NCBI RefSeq assembly: GCF_023074185.1
Contig: NZ_JADPKY010000159.1
Location: 62,001 to 126,000, forward strand
Reading direction: 5' to 3'
Length of the DNA stretch: 64,000 bases
DNA from: Bradyrhizobium sp. 132
Lineage (GTDB): Bacteria; Pseudomonadota; Alphaproteobacteria; Rhizobiales; Xanthobacteraceae
Below, piece by piece: positions 16,093-24,418 of the stretch (the stretch's first letter is position 1; each line of letters begins with the position of its first letter). Below the pieces are notes generated by a model. That model saw only the letters and a list, made by a program, of their open reading frames with translations, was not told the origin of the DNA and did no database searches. Position numbers and translations under genes: made by a program.

Positions 16093-16141
16093 TGCTCCAG
16101 TACACTACTCGGAGCAAGTGAAACATTGCTCTCGGTGCAAT
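16093..16141. promoter_or_regulatory. inverted repeats upstream of the MocR gene (candidate operators)
   Basis: TGCTCC (16093-16098) and GGAGCA (16111-16116) form a dyad with a 12-base spacer. ATTGC (16125-16129) and GCAAT (16137-16141) form a second one touching the regulator start. Both lie in the DUF1127-MocR divergent gap and are candidates for binding by the MocR protein. Confidence 0.35.
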
Positions 16142-16142
16142 A

Positions 16143-17486
16143 ATGTCCAAGTTCGAATACGTGAAGCTTGCCGATGCCATTGCTCTCGATATCTCTAACG
16201 GCACGTTAAGACCCGGCGACCGGCTGCCGCCGCAGCGCAATTTTGCCTATGACCGTGGCATTGCGGTCTCGACCGCGAGCCGGGTTTATACGGAGCTTTT
16301 GCGCCGCGGGCTTGCCGTCGGCGAGGTCGGACGCGGCACCTTCATCTCCGGCGACGTCAGGCGCGAAGTCGAGACGTTGAGCGAGCCGCGCGAGGCGCGG
16401 ATCGACTTCGAGGTCAATTACCCGCTGCTGCCGCAGCAATGGGCGATGATCGCGAAGAGCCTTGCGGGGCTGGAGCGCGTCGACGCGCTCGAATCCGCAT
16501 TGCGCGTCTCCACCAGTACCGGCACCAAAAGTGCGCGCAATGCAGCCGCCGCCTATCTCGCGCGCAAGGATTTTGCGCCGCAGGCCGAGCAGATCGTCTT
16601 CACCGCCAACGGCAAGCAATCGCTCGCGGCTGCGCTCGCAGCCCTCGTCCCCACCGGCGGCCGCTGCGGCGTCGAGGCGCTGACCTATCCTTACGTCAAG
16701 AGCATCGCGGCGCGGCTCGGCGTGACGCTGGTCCCGATTCCGATGGACGAATTCGGCGCGCGTCCCGACGCCATCCAGAAGGCGCATCGCGAGGCCCACC
16801 TGTCGGCACTGTATCTCCAGCCCATCATCCAGAATCCGCTCGGCGTCACCATGAACGCGGCACGGCGCGCCGACATCATGCGCGTCGCCGAAAAGCTCGA
16901 CCTCACCATCATCGAAGACGCCGTCTACGGCTTCCTGGCCGACGACACGCCGCTTGCGGCACTCGGACCCGACCGCTGCATCGTGCTCGACAGCCTGTCC
17001 AAGAAGGTCGCGCCGGGCCTTGCGCTCGGCATCCTGGTCGCGCCGCCGCACTTGCGCGAAAGCGTGATGAGCGCAGTGCGGACCGGCGGCTGGATCGCCT
17101 CCGGCCATGCGTTGGCGGCGGGGCACCGCCTAATGGCCGACGGCACCGTCGCCGAGCTGACGCGGCTGAAACGCATCGACGCCGCGCGCCGCCAGCAGAC
17201 CGCGGCAAGGCTGCTGGCCGGCTATCAGCTCGCCGCCGATCCCCGTTCCTATCATCTCTGGCTGACGCTGCCGGCACACTGGCGCTCGCAGACCTTTGTC
17301 GCCGCAGCAGCCCGGCGCGGCATCGCGCTGACGCCGTCCTCGACCTTCGCGATCGCCCATGGCCATGCACCGAATGCGGTCCGGCTCGCGCTTGCCCCGC
17401 CCTCGTTCGAGCAGCTCGATTCCGGCCTGCGCACGATCGTGTCGCTGCTCGGCACCAAGGAAGAGGATTTTGACTCGACCGAATAG
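16143..17486 (+). CDS. MocR-type regulator (GntR winged helix fused to aminotransferase-like domain)
   Basis: 447 residues. Residues 1-75 are a GntR winged helix-turn-helix (GTLRPGDRLPPQRNFAYDRG, then STASRVYTELLRRGLAVG and GRGTFI). Residues 90-440 are a class I aminotransferase fold with Asn231 (QNPLG), Asp259 and Tyr262 (EDAVYG), and the PLP Lys287 in LDSLSKK. MocR proteins use bound PLP, often as an external aldimine, to sense an amine or amino acid and switch transcription. Likely target: its divergent DUF1127 neighbour. The start is ATG 16143. The YdcF-like gene converges on its 3' end 27 bases away. Confidence 0.93.
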   Translation: MSKFEYVKLADAIALDISNGTLRPGDRLPPQRNFAYDRGIAVSTASRVYTELLRRGLAVGEVGRGTFISGDVRREVETLSEPREARIDFEVNYPLLPQQWAMIAKSLAGLERVDALESALRVSTSTGTKSARNAAAAYLARKDFAPQAEQIVFTANGKQSLAAALAALVPTGGRCGVEALTYPYVKSIAARLGVTLVPIPMDEFGARPDAIQKAHREAHLSALYLQPIIQNPLGVTMNAARRADIMRVAEKLDLTIIEDAVYGFLADDTPLAALGPDRCIVLDSLSKKVAPGLALGILVAPPHLRESVMSAVRTGGWIASGHALAAGHRLMADGTVAELTRLKRIDAARRQQTAARLLAGYQLAADPRSYHLWLTLPAHWRSQTFVAAAARRGIALTPSSTFAIAHGHAPNAVRLALAPPSFEQLDSGLRTIVSLLGTKEEDFDSTE

Positions 17487-17512
17487 CTAAAGCGCAAGGA
17501 TCTCGAGCCTGC

Positions 17513-18112
17513 TCAGGCTTCCGGCCATTCCGCGATGAAGCCTTTCGCCTTGTACGGCTCGATCTTGTCCCATTCGTGCAGCATGCGGCGGCGAAATTCC
17601 GTGTCGGTGTGCCAGAGCGCGCGCGGCGTCGCAAAGCTGTCGACGGTGAGCAACATCTTCTCGACCTCCGGCCAATGCCGGTGCAGCGTCATCGGATAAC
17701 GCCGCGCGGTCCACGTATTGCCGAGGCAAATCACGCTCCGGATATTGTCCAACCCCAGCGCGGCCTCGATGATCGGCAGCGAGAAAATCACGTTCTCGCC
17801 GGTGTTCATCGCACGCTGCTCCTCGAGGATACGGTCCGCCGGAATGCCCGCCGCGGCCATCGCCGCCCTGATGATGGTGCACTCGGATTGCTCCGAGCCT
17901 GGCGTCACGCCCCCGCTGACAATCGACCAGCGGAACAGGCCCTCGCGCCACAGTCTCGCGGCGGTGTCGGCGCGTAGCGCGACATCCTCTCGGGTTCCGA
18001 ACATGAACAAGAGGTCGGCCGGCCGGAGCGGCGTATCGATCAGATGCGCGCGGTTGATCTCGGCGATCTCATCCGCCGAAGGCCTACGCGTGCTGCGATC
18101 CATGGCTGACAT
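17513..18112 (-). CDS. YdcF-like DUF218 family protein
   Basis: About 199 residues from the ATG at 18112; ATG 18103 or GTG 18175 are alternatives and no clear ribosome-binding site decides. The YdcF/DUF218 pattern is visible: ADLLFMFGTREDVA, IVSGGVTPGSEQSEC, ILEEQRAMNTGENVIFS and SVICLGNTWTARRY. Family members bind S-adenosylmethionine (E. coli YdcF) or act in envelope functions (SanA, ElyC). There is no membrane segment, so it is probably cytoplasmic. It converges on the MocR gene. Confidence 0.8.
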   Translation of the reverse strand: MSAMDRSTRRPSADEIAEINRAHLIDTPLRPADLLFMFGTREDVALRADTAARLWREGLFRWSIVSGGVTPGSEQSECTIIRAAMAAAGIPADRILEEQRAMNTGENVIFSLPIIEAALGLDNIRSVICLGNTWTARRYPMTLHRHWPEVEKMLLTVDSFATPRALWHTDTEFRRRMLHEWDKIEPYKAKGFIAEWPEA

Positions 18113-18175
18113 GGCCCGCACGATGCGACACCCGCGCAGGCGCGCGAAGTCACGTTTGATTGCGGCCGATTGCAC

Positions 18176-18251
18176 CTAGGGCAGCAAAGCCATTCAGGGC
18201 AGCAAGGCCTTGTCTAGGGCAGCAAGCCTTGTCTAGGGCAGCAAGGCCTTG
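18176..18251. repeat. four tandem 19-bp units at a gene's 3' end
   Basis: Units start at 18176, 18195, 18214 and 18233 and follow CTAGGGCAGCAAGGCCTTG with small changes. The unit at 18233 encodes the last residues (A-L-L-P-stop) of the leftward gene at 18233-18820; the other three are extra copies downstream of its stop codon. This looks like slippage that duplicated a gene end. Confidence 0.9.
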
Positions 18252-18820
18252 GGCACATGATCGAAGCTGTAGCTCTGCGGCTGGTTGCGCCGCACGAAGC
18301 CGCCGACCTGCCAGGCGAACAGTGCGGCAAAGCCGATGATGAACAGCGCGCCGGCGAATTCGCCGATCATGAGTGCGCGGATCAGGAGCCCCGTCATCGC
18401 GACCGTTAGCACCGCCAGAAACGCCAGCACCGCGGCATAGGTCCTGCGGCCGAGGCCTGCGGTCAATTCGGCGCGGCTGCCGGCCTTCGCCATTCGCGCG
18501 TGCAGCTCGACGATGAACGTGCGGAAACCGTTGTCCTGCGGCGCCATCAGGGCCGCGGTCTGCCAACTCGTCGACAGGATCGCGATGCGGCCGCCGCCGG
18601 TGTGGCTGACATCGGCGCGAAAGCGGTGCTGCTGCATCGACACGGGGCGGAACGACAGCCGGATTGCACTGATCTCGTCGTAACGCCACAGGCCCGAACG
18701 GCCGCCGATGTGCCAGGACAGCCCCTCGTCCGTCAGCTCGAAGCGATGCGCCGAACCGATCAGCGACGCCTTGTAGGCATAGCTCGCGCCCGCAGCCGCC
18801 TCGGCTCCCGAATCCTGCAT
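18233..18820 (-). CDS. hypothetical membrane protein with PH-like N-terminus
   Basis: 195 residues from ATG 18820 (GTG 18826 possible). I do not recognise a named family. The N-terminal ~110 residues have alternating beta-strand character (HRFELTDEGLSWHIGGRSGL, then YDEISAIRLSF), similar to small bacterial PH-like modules. Two hydrophobic helices follow at about 125-150 and 153-175 (AAVLAFLAVLTVAMTGLLI and FAGALFIIGFAALFAW). A short tail, SFDHVPKALLP, ends inside a tandem repeat. It diverges from a second small membrane protein gene, with 78 bases between the starts. Confidence 0.7.
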   Translation of the reverse strand: MQDSGAEAAAGASYAYKASLIGSAHRFELTDEGLSWHIGGRSGLWRYDEISAIRLSFRPVSMQQHRFRADVSHTGGGRIAILSTSWQTAALMAPQDNGFRTFIVELHARMAKAGSRAELTAGLGRRTYAAVLAFLAVLTVAMTGLLIRALMIGEFAGALFIIGFAALFAWQVGGFVRRNQPQSYSFDHVPKALLP

Positions 18821-18898
18821 GTTCACATCAATCCAATCCGCGTGGTCACGTCTGCGATCCGCTTGCGCGATCGCCCTGCCCCATCCTACAAGCGAGAC

Positions 18899-19333
18899 AT
18901 GGCTGAGACGATTTTTTTTCCGCGCCGCCTGATTCTCGGCGCCGCCGTGATCTCCGGCGTGCTGCTGGCGCTCGCCGTGCACATGCTGGGCGCGCGCTAC
19001 GGGCTCGACCTCGGCGGCCTCTGGCACTCCGACACGCATGAGTTCATACCGGCGGGCGCGGCGATCGCCTGGTGGCTGATCGCCTCCGTCGGCTTCTCCG
19101 GCGGCTATTTCACGGCGACCTTGATGCAGAGCGCCGTCTCCGGCCAGATCCCGCAACGGATGCGGCAATTCCTGATCGCGGTCGGCGTGCTGCTGCTGGC
19201 GGGTGCGGGCCAGGTGGCCGCGGCGCCGAGCGCGATCCCGACGGTCTCGGGCGTGCTGGCCGGGCTTGCTGCGCTGTGCCTCGGTGCCGTGATGGCGTTC
19301 TGCGGCGCGCGTTTCGCGCTCCACCGCGGCTAG
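18899..19333 (+). CDS. hypothetical inner-membrane protein, four hydrophobic segments
   Basis: 144 residues, family not recognised. Hydrophobic stretches lie at about 11-31 (LILGAAVISGVLLALAVHML), 50-75, 90-110 (FLIAVGVLLLAGAGQV) and 117-140. The N-terminus MAETIFFPRRL is short and basic, placing it in the cytoplasm. The start is the ATG at 18899, 78 bases from the divergent neighbour. The stop codon is the first part of repeat A copy 2. Role unknown. Confidence 0.7.
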   Translation: MAETIFFPRRLILGAAVISGVLLALAVHMLGARYGLDLGGLWHSDTHEFIPAGAAIAWWLIASVGFSGGYFTATLMQSAVSGQIPQRMRQFLIAVGVLLLAGAGQVAAAPSAIPTVSGVLAGLAALCLGAVMAFCGARFALHRG

Positions 19334-19381
19334 AGCATGATCCGGACAAGTGCGCAGCGGCTTTCCGACGAGATCATGCTC
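19333..19381. repeat. dispersed palindromic repeat A (copy 2)
   Basis: GAGCATGATC (19333-19342) pairs with GATCATGCTC (19372-19381). The centre carries CCGGACAAG and CTTTCCG, as in copy 1 at 13596. The repeat begins within the TAG stop of the membrane protein gene and separates it from the convergent GGDEF-EAL gene. Confidence 0.85.
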
Positions 19382-19394
19382 AAACAACGGACTA

Positions 19395-21794
19395 TCACGC
19401 CGACGCGCGCAGCTGCGGCCGGTTCAGCATGATCGCGACATCGCAGGCGGGCCGCGGCTTGCTGAACAGATAGCCCTGCGCCTGTGTGCAGCCCTCGCGC
19501 CGGAGCAGCTCGAGCTGGGCGTCGTTCTCGACGCCTTCCGCTGTGGTGACGATGCCGAGGCTCCGCCCCAGCCCGGTCACAGCGCGGATGATCGCCATGG
19601 AATCCTCGCGGGTCGCGAGTTCCGACACGAAGGAGCGGTCGATCTTGATCTTGTCGAAGGGGAAGCTGCGCAGATAGCTCAGCGACGAATAGCCGGTGCC
19701 GAAATCGTCGAGCGAGATGCGCACGCCCATGGCGCGGAGCTCATGCAGCGTGGTCAGCGTCGCCTCGCTGTTCTGGAGCAGCACGGATTCGGTGATCTCA
19801 AGCTCGAGCCGGCGCGCATCGAGTCCCGAAGCGGCCAGCGCCGCGGTGACGGACGCGATCAGGTTCGGATTCTTGAACTGTACCGGTGACAGGTTGACGG
19901 CGACGTCGACATCGTCGGGCCAGGTGGCCGCGTCGGCGCAGGCGGAGCGCAGCACGAACTCGCCGAGCTGGATGATCAGTCCGGTCTCCTCGGCCAGCGG
20001 AATGAAGTTGAGGGGCGCGATCAGGCCGCGCTGCGGATGGTTCCAGCGCAGCAGCGCCTCGAAGGCGACGACGCGACCGCTGGCGACGTCGCGGATCGGC
20101 TGATAATACGCCTCGAACTCGTCGCGTTGCACCGCGGCGCGCAGGTCCATCTCCAGCAGGCGCCGCGCCTGCGCGCGCGCATCCATGCCGGTCTCGAAGA
20201 ACCGATATGTGCCGCGGCCGTCCGCCTTGGCGCGATACAATGCGAGGTCGGCATTCTTCAACAGCTCGTCCGGATTGCTGCCATCCTGCGGCGACAGCGA
20301 GATGCCGATCGAGACGCCGATGACGATCTGATGATCGTCGATCTCGTAAGGCGCCGAAATCACCTCGACGAGGCGGCCGGCAAGGGATCGTGCCGCAGTT
20401 TCCTCGGAACGTCCGATCTGGACCACGGCGAACTCGTCGCCACCGAGTCGCGCGACGGTGTCGCTCTCGCCGACGGTGGCCTTCAGCCTGCGGCCGACCT
20501 CCTTGAGCAACGCATCGCCGATGGGATGGCCGAGCGAGTCGTTGATGTCCTTGAAGTGATCGAGATCGAGACAAAGCACCGCAAGCTGGTCGCCCGATCG
20601 GGTCCGGCGCAGTCCCTGCACGAGCTGCTCGTGGAACAGCACGCGGTTCGGCAGGCTGGTCAGGGCGTCATGACGGGCCATGTGCGAGATCTTGGCCTGG
20701 GCCTCCAGCCATTCGGTGATGTCCTCGAAGGTCGCGACCCAGCCGCCGCCCTGCATCGGCTGGTTGACGACCCGGATGGACCGGCCGAACCTGGTCGCGA
20801 CGTCGGTCGTGGTGCGGCTCTCGCGCGCGTCGGCGACAAGGCGCGCGAAGAACTCGCCCGCATCGCCCTGCCACTGACCCTTGGCCTGCTCCTCCCGCAG
20901 CACGTCGACCAGCAGGCGGCCCGTGAGCAGGATGTCGGTGCGGCCGAGCATGGCGGCATAGCGCTCGTTGAACAGGATGATCTTGCCGTCCGCGTCGAAC
21001 ATGCACAGTCCCTGCGACATGTTCTCGAGCGCCGTGTCCAGCACGATCTGCTGCCGGCCCAGTTCGCCCTTGGCGCGGCGGTCGAGCAACGCGGCTACGA
21101 GCGCAATCGCGATGATCGCGACCGCGGCACCCGCGGTGAGGAAGGACAACGAGGCCGGCGGGATCGACAACCCGCTGATCGCGAGCGTCGGATCCGGCGT
21201 CAGCACAGCCGCGCCCATTGCGGTGAAATGATGCGCGACGATGGCGACCGTCAGCAGGGTGGTCGCGCTCAGCGCATGGAAGAGGTCGTCGCGCCGCGCG
21301 GCGACGAACAGCGCGAGCGCTGCAAAGACAACTCCGAACAGCACCGAGACGGTAACCGTGCTTCCGATCCAGTCGACGCGTGCCGGCATCTCCAGCGCCG
21401 CCATGCCGGTGTAATGCATCGTCGCGACCCCGGCGCCGACGATGGCACCGCCGAGCACGATCCACGGGGCGCGCGAGGACGATACCGCGATGCTCAGCCC
21501 CACGAACGTCACGGCGATCGCGAAGATCAGCGAAAGGATGGTCATCGGGATGTTGTAGGCGCCGGCGCCGCCCGGCCCGTAGGCGAGCATCGCGATGAAA
21601 TGCGTCGCCCAGATGCCGCATCCGCTGACGGCGGCATCCAGGGCGATCCAGACCAGACGCCCGGGGCCGTGCGTCGCGCGCGCCCGGTGAAACAGACTGA
21701 TCGCCGCCGCGCTTGCGAGCAGGCACACCGCGCCGCCAAGCGCGACCAGTCGCCAGTCGTGCTCCTCGGTGAGACAGTAGAGAACTTGATACAT
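19395..21794 (-). CDS. MHYT-PAS-GGDEF-EAL cyclic-di-GMP signalling protein
   Basis: 799 residues. Residues ~10-230 are an MHYT sensor: about seven membrane helices with three short M/H-rich motifs (ATHFIAML, ATMHYTGMAAL, VAHHFTAMG), proposed in the family to bind metal and sense O2, CO or NO. Residues ~250-370 form a PAS-like domain (MSQGLCMFDADGKIILFNER). A diguanylate cyclase domain follows with an intact signature (ARLGGDEFAVV), then a phosphodiesterase EAL domain with FEALLRW and DFGTGYSSLSYLRSFPFDKI. Both catalytic signatures look complete, so it may both make and degrade cyclic di-GMP. It begins about 100 bases from the MFS gene. Confidence 0.95.
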   Translation of the reverse strand: MYQVLYCLTEEHDWRLVALGGAVCLLASAAAISLFHRARATHGPGRLVWIALDAAVSGCGIWATHFIAMLAYGPGGAGAYNIPMTILSLIFAIAVTFVGLSIAVSSSRAPWIVLGGAIVGAGVATMHYTGMAALEMPARVDWIGSTVTVSVLFGVVFAALALFVAARRDDLFHALSATTLLTVAIVAHHFTAMGAAVLTPDPTLAISGLSIPPASLSFLTAGAAVAIIAIALVAALLDRRAKGELGRQQIVLDTALENMSQGLCMFDADGKIILFNERYAAMLGRTDILLTGRLLVDVLREEQAKGQWQGDAGEFFARLVADARESRTTTDVATRFGRSIRVVNQPMQGGGWVATFEDITEWLEAQAKISHMARHDALTSLPNRVLFHEQLVQGLRRTRSGDQLAVLCLDLDHFKDINDSLGHPIGDALLKEVGRRLKATVGESDTVARLGGDEFAVVQIGRSEETAARSLAGRLVEVISAPYEIDDHQIVIGVSIGISLSPQDGSNPDELLKNADLALYRAKADGRGTYRFFETGMDARAQARRLLEMDLRAAVQRDEFEAYYQPIRDVASGRVVAFEALLRWNHPQRGLIAPLNFIPLAEETGLIIQLGEFVLRSACADAATWPDDVDVAVNLSPVQFKNPNLIASVTAALAASGLDARRLELEITESVLLQNSEATLTTLHELRAMGVRISLDDFGTGYSSLSYLRSFPFDKIKIDRSFVSELATREDSMAIIRAVTGLGRSLGIVTTAEGVENDAQLELLRREGCTQAQGYLFSKPRPACDVAIMLNRPQLRASA

Positions 21795-21906
21795 TGCGGG
21801 CCCCTATCGACCCGCACTTGAACCGACAGAGATGGACAGTCGGTAACCGGCTACGTGCCTGTTTCGGAAATGGTGAACGGAAGATGTGTTCGTTCACTCG
21901 GATTGA

Positions 21907-23310
21907 TCATCCGCGCGGAGGCGCGCCGAAGCCGATCACGGCGGCGGCGAGCAGCAGCACGGCCGCGGACACGACCAGCGACAGATGCAGGCCCGTCATG
22001 AACGCCCCCTCCGAGGCCACCAGCGAGCCGAACAGGGCGACGCCGAGGACGCTGCCGGTCTGCCGCGTCGCGTTCAGGACTCCCGCTGCGATGCCGGAGC
22101 GCGCCTTCTCGACGCTGCCCAGCAAGGTCGAGGTCAGCGGCGGCACCAGCAGCCCAAGTCCGCCGCTGATCGCGATCATCTGCGCAAAGATCGCCCAATA
22201 GCTCGTGCCGGCTTCGATCCGGAGCAGGCCGAGGCAACCAAACGCCGAGACGCAGGCGCCGACGACGATGGTCGGGCATGAGCCGATACGCTCGGCGAGG
22301 CGCGGCGCCAGCAGATTGACCGGCAGCACCGCCCCCATCATCGGCACGAAGGCGAGACCGGTCCACCACGCCGACAGCCCGTTGATCCTCTGGAAATACA
22401 GGCTGAGCACGAAGATCAGGCCGTAGATCGCGACGTTGACGAGCAGGCCGACGAGCGAGGTCAGCGCGAACAGCCGATGGCCGAACAGCGACAGCGGCAG
22501 CATCGGCTGCGCTGCGCGGCTCTCGCGCCAGACGAAGAGCACGGCGAGAATTGCGGCTGCGACAAAGGCTGCGATCACGGCTGGATGTTCCCAGCCAAGC
22601 GCGCCGCCTTCGATGATCGCGCCGGCGAGCGCCCCCAGCGCACCGATCGCGGCAAGCTGGCCGGGCAGATCGATCTCGCGCGAGCGCGAACGCGTGGTTT
22701 CGGCCGCATAGCGCCAGCTCAGCCACAGGCCGGTCAGCCCGATCGGCAGATTGACCAGGAAGATCGCGCGCCAGCCGACCAGTGTGATCAGCGCGCCGCC
22801 GACGAAGGGACCGGCCGTGAGCGCGAGGCTCGCACCGGCGGCCCAGATCGCAACGGCGCGGCCGCGCTGCCGGTCGTCCGGATAGGCATGGCTGAGCAGC
22901 GCCAGAGAATTCGGCACCAGGATCGCGGCCGCCAGCCCCTGGACCAGCCGCGCTGCGATTAGCACGGTCGCATTGGGCGATAGCGCGCAGGCGAGCGAGG
23001 CTGCGGTGAAGATGGCGAAGCCCGCCATGAAGACGCGCTTGGCGCCGATCCGGTCACCGAGCGCGCCGGCGGTCAGGATGAAGGCAGCAAACGCGATGGT
23101 GTAGGCGCTGACCACCCATTGCAGCTCGGCGACGCCGCCGCCGAGCGACTTGCCCATCGCATCGAGCGCGGTGTTGACGATGGTGACGTCGAGCTGCACC
23201 ACGCCATAACCAAGGCTCATCGCGGCAAGGGTGAGGGAAGTCGCAAGATGCGAGCCGGCATGCGACGCGCCGGCCCCGAAGGCTTCGTATCTGATGGTGC
23301 TTACTCGCAT
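21907..23310 (-). CDS. DHA2-family drug/metabolite exporter (MFS, 14 helices)
   Basis: 467 residues with about 14 hydrophobic helices, the DHA2 (14-spanner) layout of the major facilitator superfamily. Motif C-like and motif A-like stretches are visible: LDVTIVNTALDAMG in helix 1, ALGDRIGAKRVFMAG between helices 2 and 3, and ASLALTAGPFVGGALI in helix 5. Relatives export drugs or toxic metabolites using the proton gradient. Substrate unknown. The start ATG 23310 follows a short leader; no regulator gene is adjacent. It stands alone between the GGDEF-EAL gene and DUF892. Confidence 0.9.
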   Translation of the reverse strand: MRVSTIRYEAFGAGASHAGSHLATSLTLAAMSLGYGVVQLDVTIVNTALDAMGKSLGGGVAELQWVVSAYTIAFAAFILTAGALGDRIGAKRVFMAGFAIFTAASLACALSPNATVLIAARLVQGLAAAILVPNSLALLSHAYPDDRQRGRAVAIWAAGASLALTAGPFVGGALITLVGWRAIFLVNLPIGLTGLWLSWRYAAETTRSRSREIDLPGQLAAIGALGALAGAIIEGGALGWEHPAVIAAFVAAAILAVLFVWRESRAAQPMLPLSLFGHRLFALTSLVGLLVNVAIYGLIFVLSLYFQRINGLSAWWTGLAFVPMMGAVLPVNLLAPRLAERIGSCPTIVVGACVSAFGCLGLLRIEAGTSYWAIFAQMIAISGGLGLLVPPLTSTLLGSVEKARSGIAAGVLNATRQTGSVLGVALFGSLVASEGAFMTGLHLSLVVSAAVLLLAAAVIGFGAPPRG

Positions 23311-23402
23311 GCTGCCACCTCGGTTGCAGCCCCATGCGAAACATATGCTTCCAGCCCGCCGTCATGTTTCGACAACGATCGAATTATGGATGCGTAACGT
23401 GC

Positions 23403-23432
23403 GAGCGTCGCGCGGATGACCGCGCGACGCTC
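23403..23432 (-). terminator. hairpin downstream of the DUF892 gene
   Basis: A perfect 12-bp stem GAGCGTCGCGCG/CGCGCGACGCTC (23403-23414 with 23421-23432) and a 6-base loop. It lies 21 bases after the leftward DUF892 stop. No run of T follows, so the call rests on position and stem strength. Confidence 0.6.
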
Positions 23433-23453
23433 TATCCTTGGCTACGCCTGGTC

Positions 23454-23960
23454 CTAGCTCGCCGCGCGCAAGTTCACCTTGCTCTCGGCGAGCGTGGTCA
23501 GCTTCTTGTCGGTCGCCTTCTCCTCTTCCAACGTCTTGGCGAGCACGCTGGCGCAGTCCGTGCGGCCGAGTTGCTTGGCCCAGGCGATCAGGCTGCCGTA
23601 GCGGACGATCTCGTAATGCTCCGCGGCCTGTGCCGCGTTGATCAGCGCGGCGTCGAGCACCGCCTTGTCGGCGACTTCGCCTGCAGTCTCGTCGGCTTCC
23701 TCGATGATGCCGTCGATCGCGGGGCAGTCGACCGCCTTTACCTCCGCACCGTGCATCTTGAACACTTCCTCGAGGCGCTTGACGTGCTGCTTGGTTTCTT
23801 CGAGGTGCGTCAAAAAGCCCTGCTTCAGCTGCGGATCCGTCGCCTTATCTGCCATTTTCGGCAGCGCCTTGGTGAGCTGCTGCTCGGCGTAATAGATGTC
23901 CTGGAGCTGGTGCACGAACAGGTCGTTCATGGTCTTGATGTCTTTTGTGAACAGTCCCAT
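23454..23960 (-). CDS. DUF892 (YciE-type) ferritin-like protein
   Basis: 168 residues. The family is a four-helix ferritin-like bundle; YciE-type proteins are stress induced. Characteristic stretches are LFVHQLQDIYYAEQQLTKAL, HLEETKQHVKRLEEVF and AAEHYEIVRYGSLIAWA, which supply Glu and His residues spaced as for a di-iron site. Cytoplasmic. The start at 23960 is supported by GAGAGGA about 10 bases upstream; the longer frame upstream overlaps direct repeats and is not used. A hairpin terminator follows. Confidence 0.9.
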   Translation of the reverse strand: MGLFTKDIKTMNDLFVHQLQDIYYAEQQLTKALPKMADKATDPQLKQGFLTHLEETKQHVKRLEEVFKMHGAEVKAVDCPAIDGIIEEADETAGEVADKAVLDAALINAAQAAEHYEIVRYGSLIAWAKQLGRTDCASVLAKTLEEEKATDKKLTTLAESKVNLRAAS

Positions 23961-24057
23961 CGGTCTGATCCTCTCGGTTTTTTGGAACACGGAGGCATCG
24001 GCTTGCGCGAAAGCCGCCTGTTCCGCCATGTTCAATTGCTGATGGGGCGCTAACCGG

Positions 24058-24101
24058 CGCACGGCATTGACGTTCCAAACGCACGGCATTGACGTTCCAA
24101 A
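24058..24101. repeat. 22-bp exact tandem duplication
   Basis: CGCACGGCATTGACGTTCCA plus AA occurs twice back to back (24058-24079 and 24080-24101) in the gap upstream of the DUF892 gene, about 100 bases from its start. Confidence 0.9.
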
Positions 24102-24418
24102 AAAGCCCGCATCCTTTGCGCTGGAACAATGCCAGCCGTGCATGATCTGAAACCATGTCAGATAGGGACGCGATCGGGCCCACGACTCATATGCTTAACG
24201 CGCCTCCGATGTGAACCGCGTGTGACAAAAGTAGCGTGTCCAGCGCAGAACCTATCGTTGTCAAGGGCTGCACAAGTCACTGTTTTTGCCTTAAATGAGC
24301 TACATCATGCCTAAATGAGCTACATCATGCCTAGCGATCAACGCCGACCTTTGGCCTTGGATCGTACCCGACCGGCCAATGTCTGGCCTGGTCGGTCTTG
24401 CCCCTGCCGGGAGGATGA
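24102..24418. other. intergenic region with a 20-bp tandem duplication
   Basis: No gene is supported here. Two adjoining copies of TAAATGAGCTACATCATGCC lie at 24292-24311 and 24312-24331. The region is comparatively AT-rich and must hold the promoters of the divergent DUF892 and membrane-protein genes. Confidence 0.75.
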
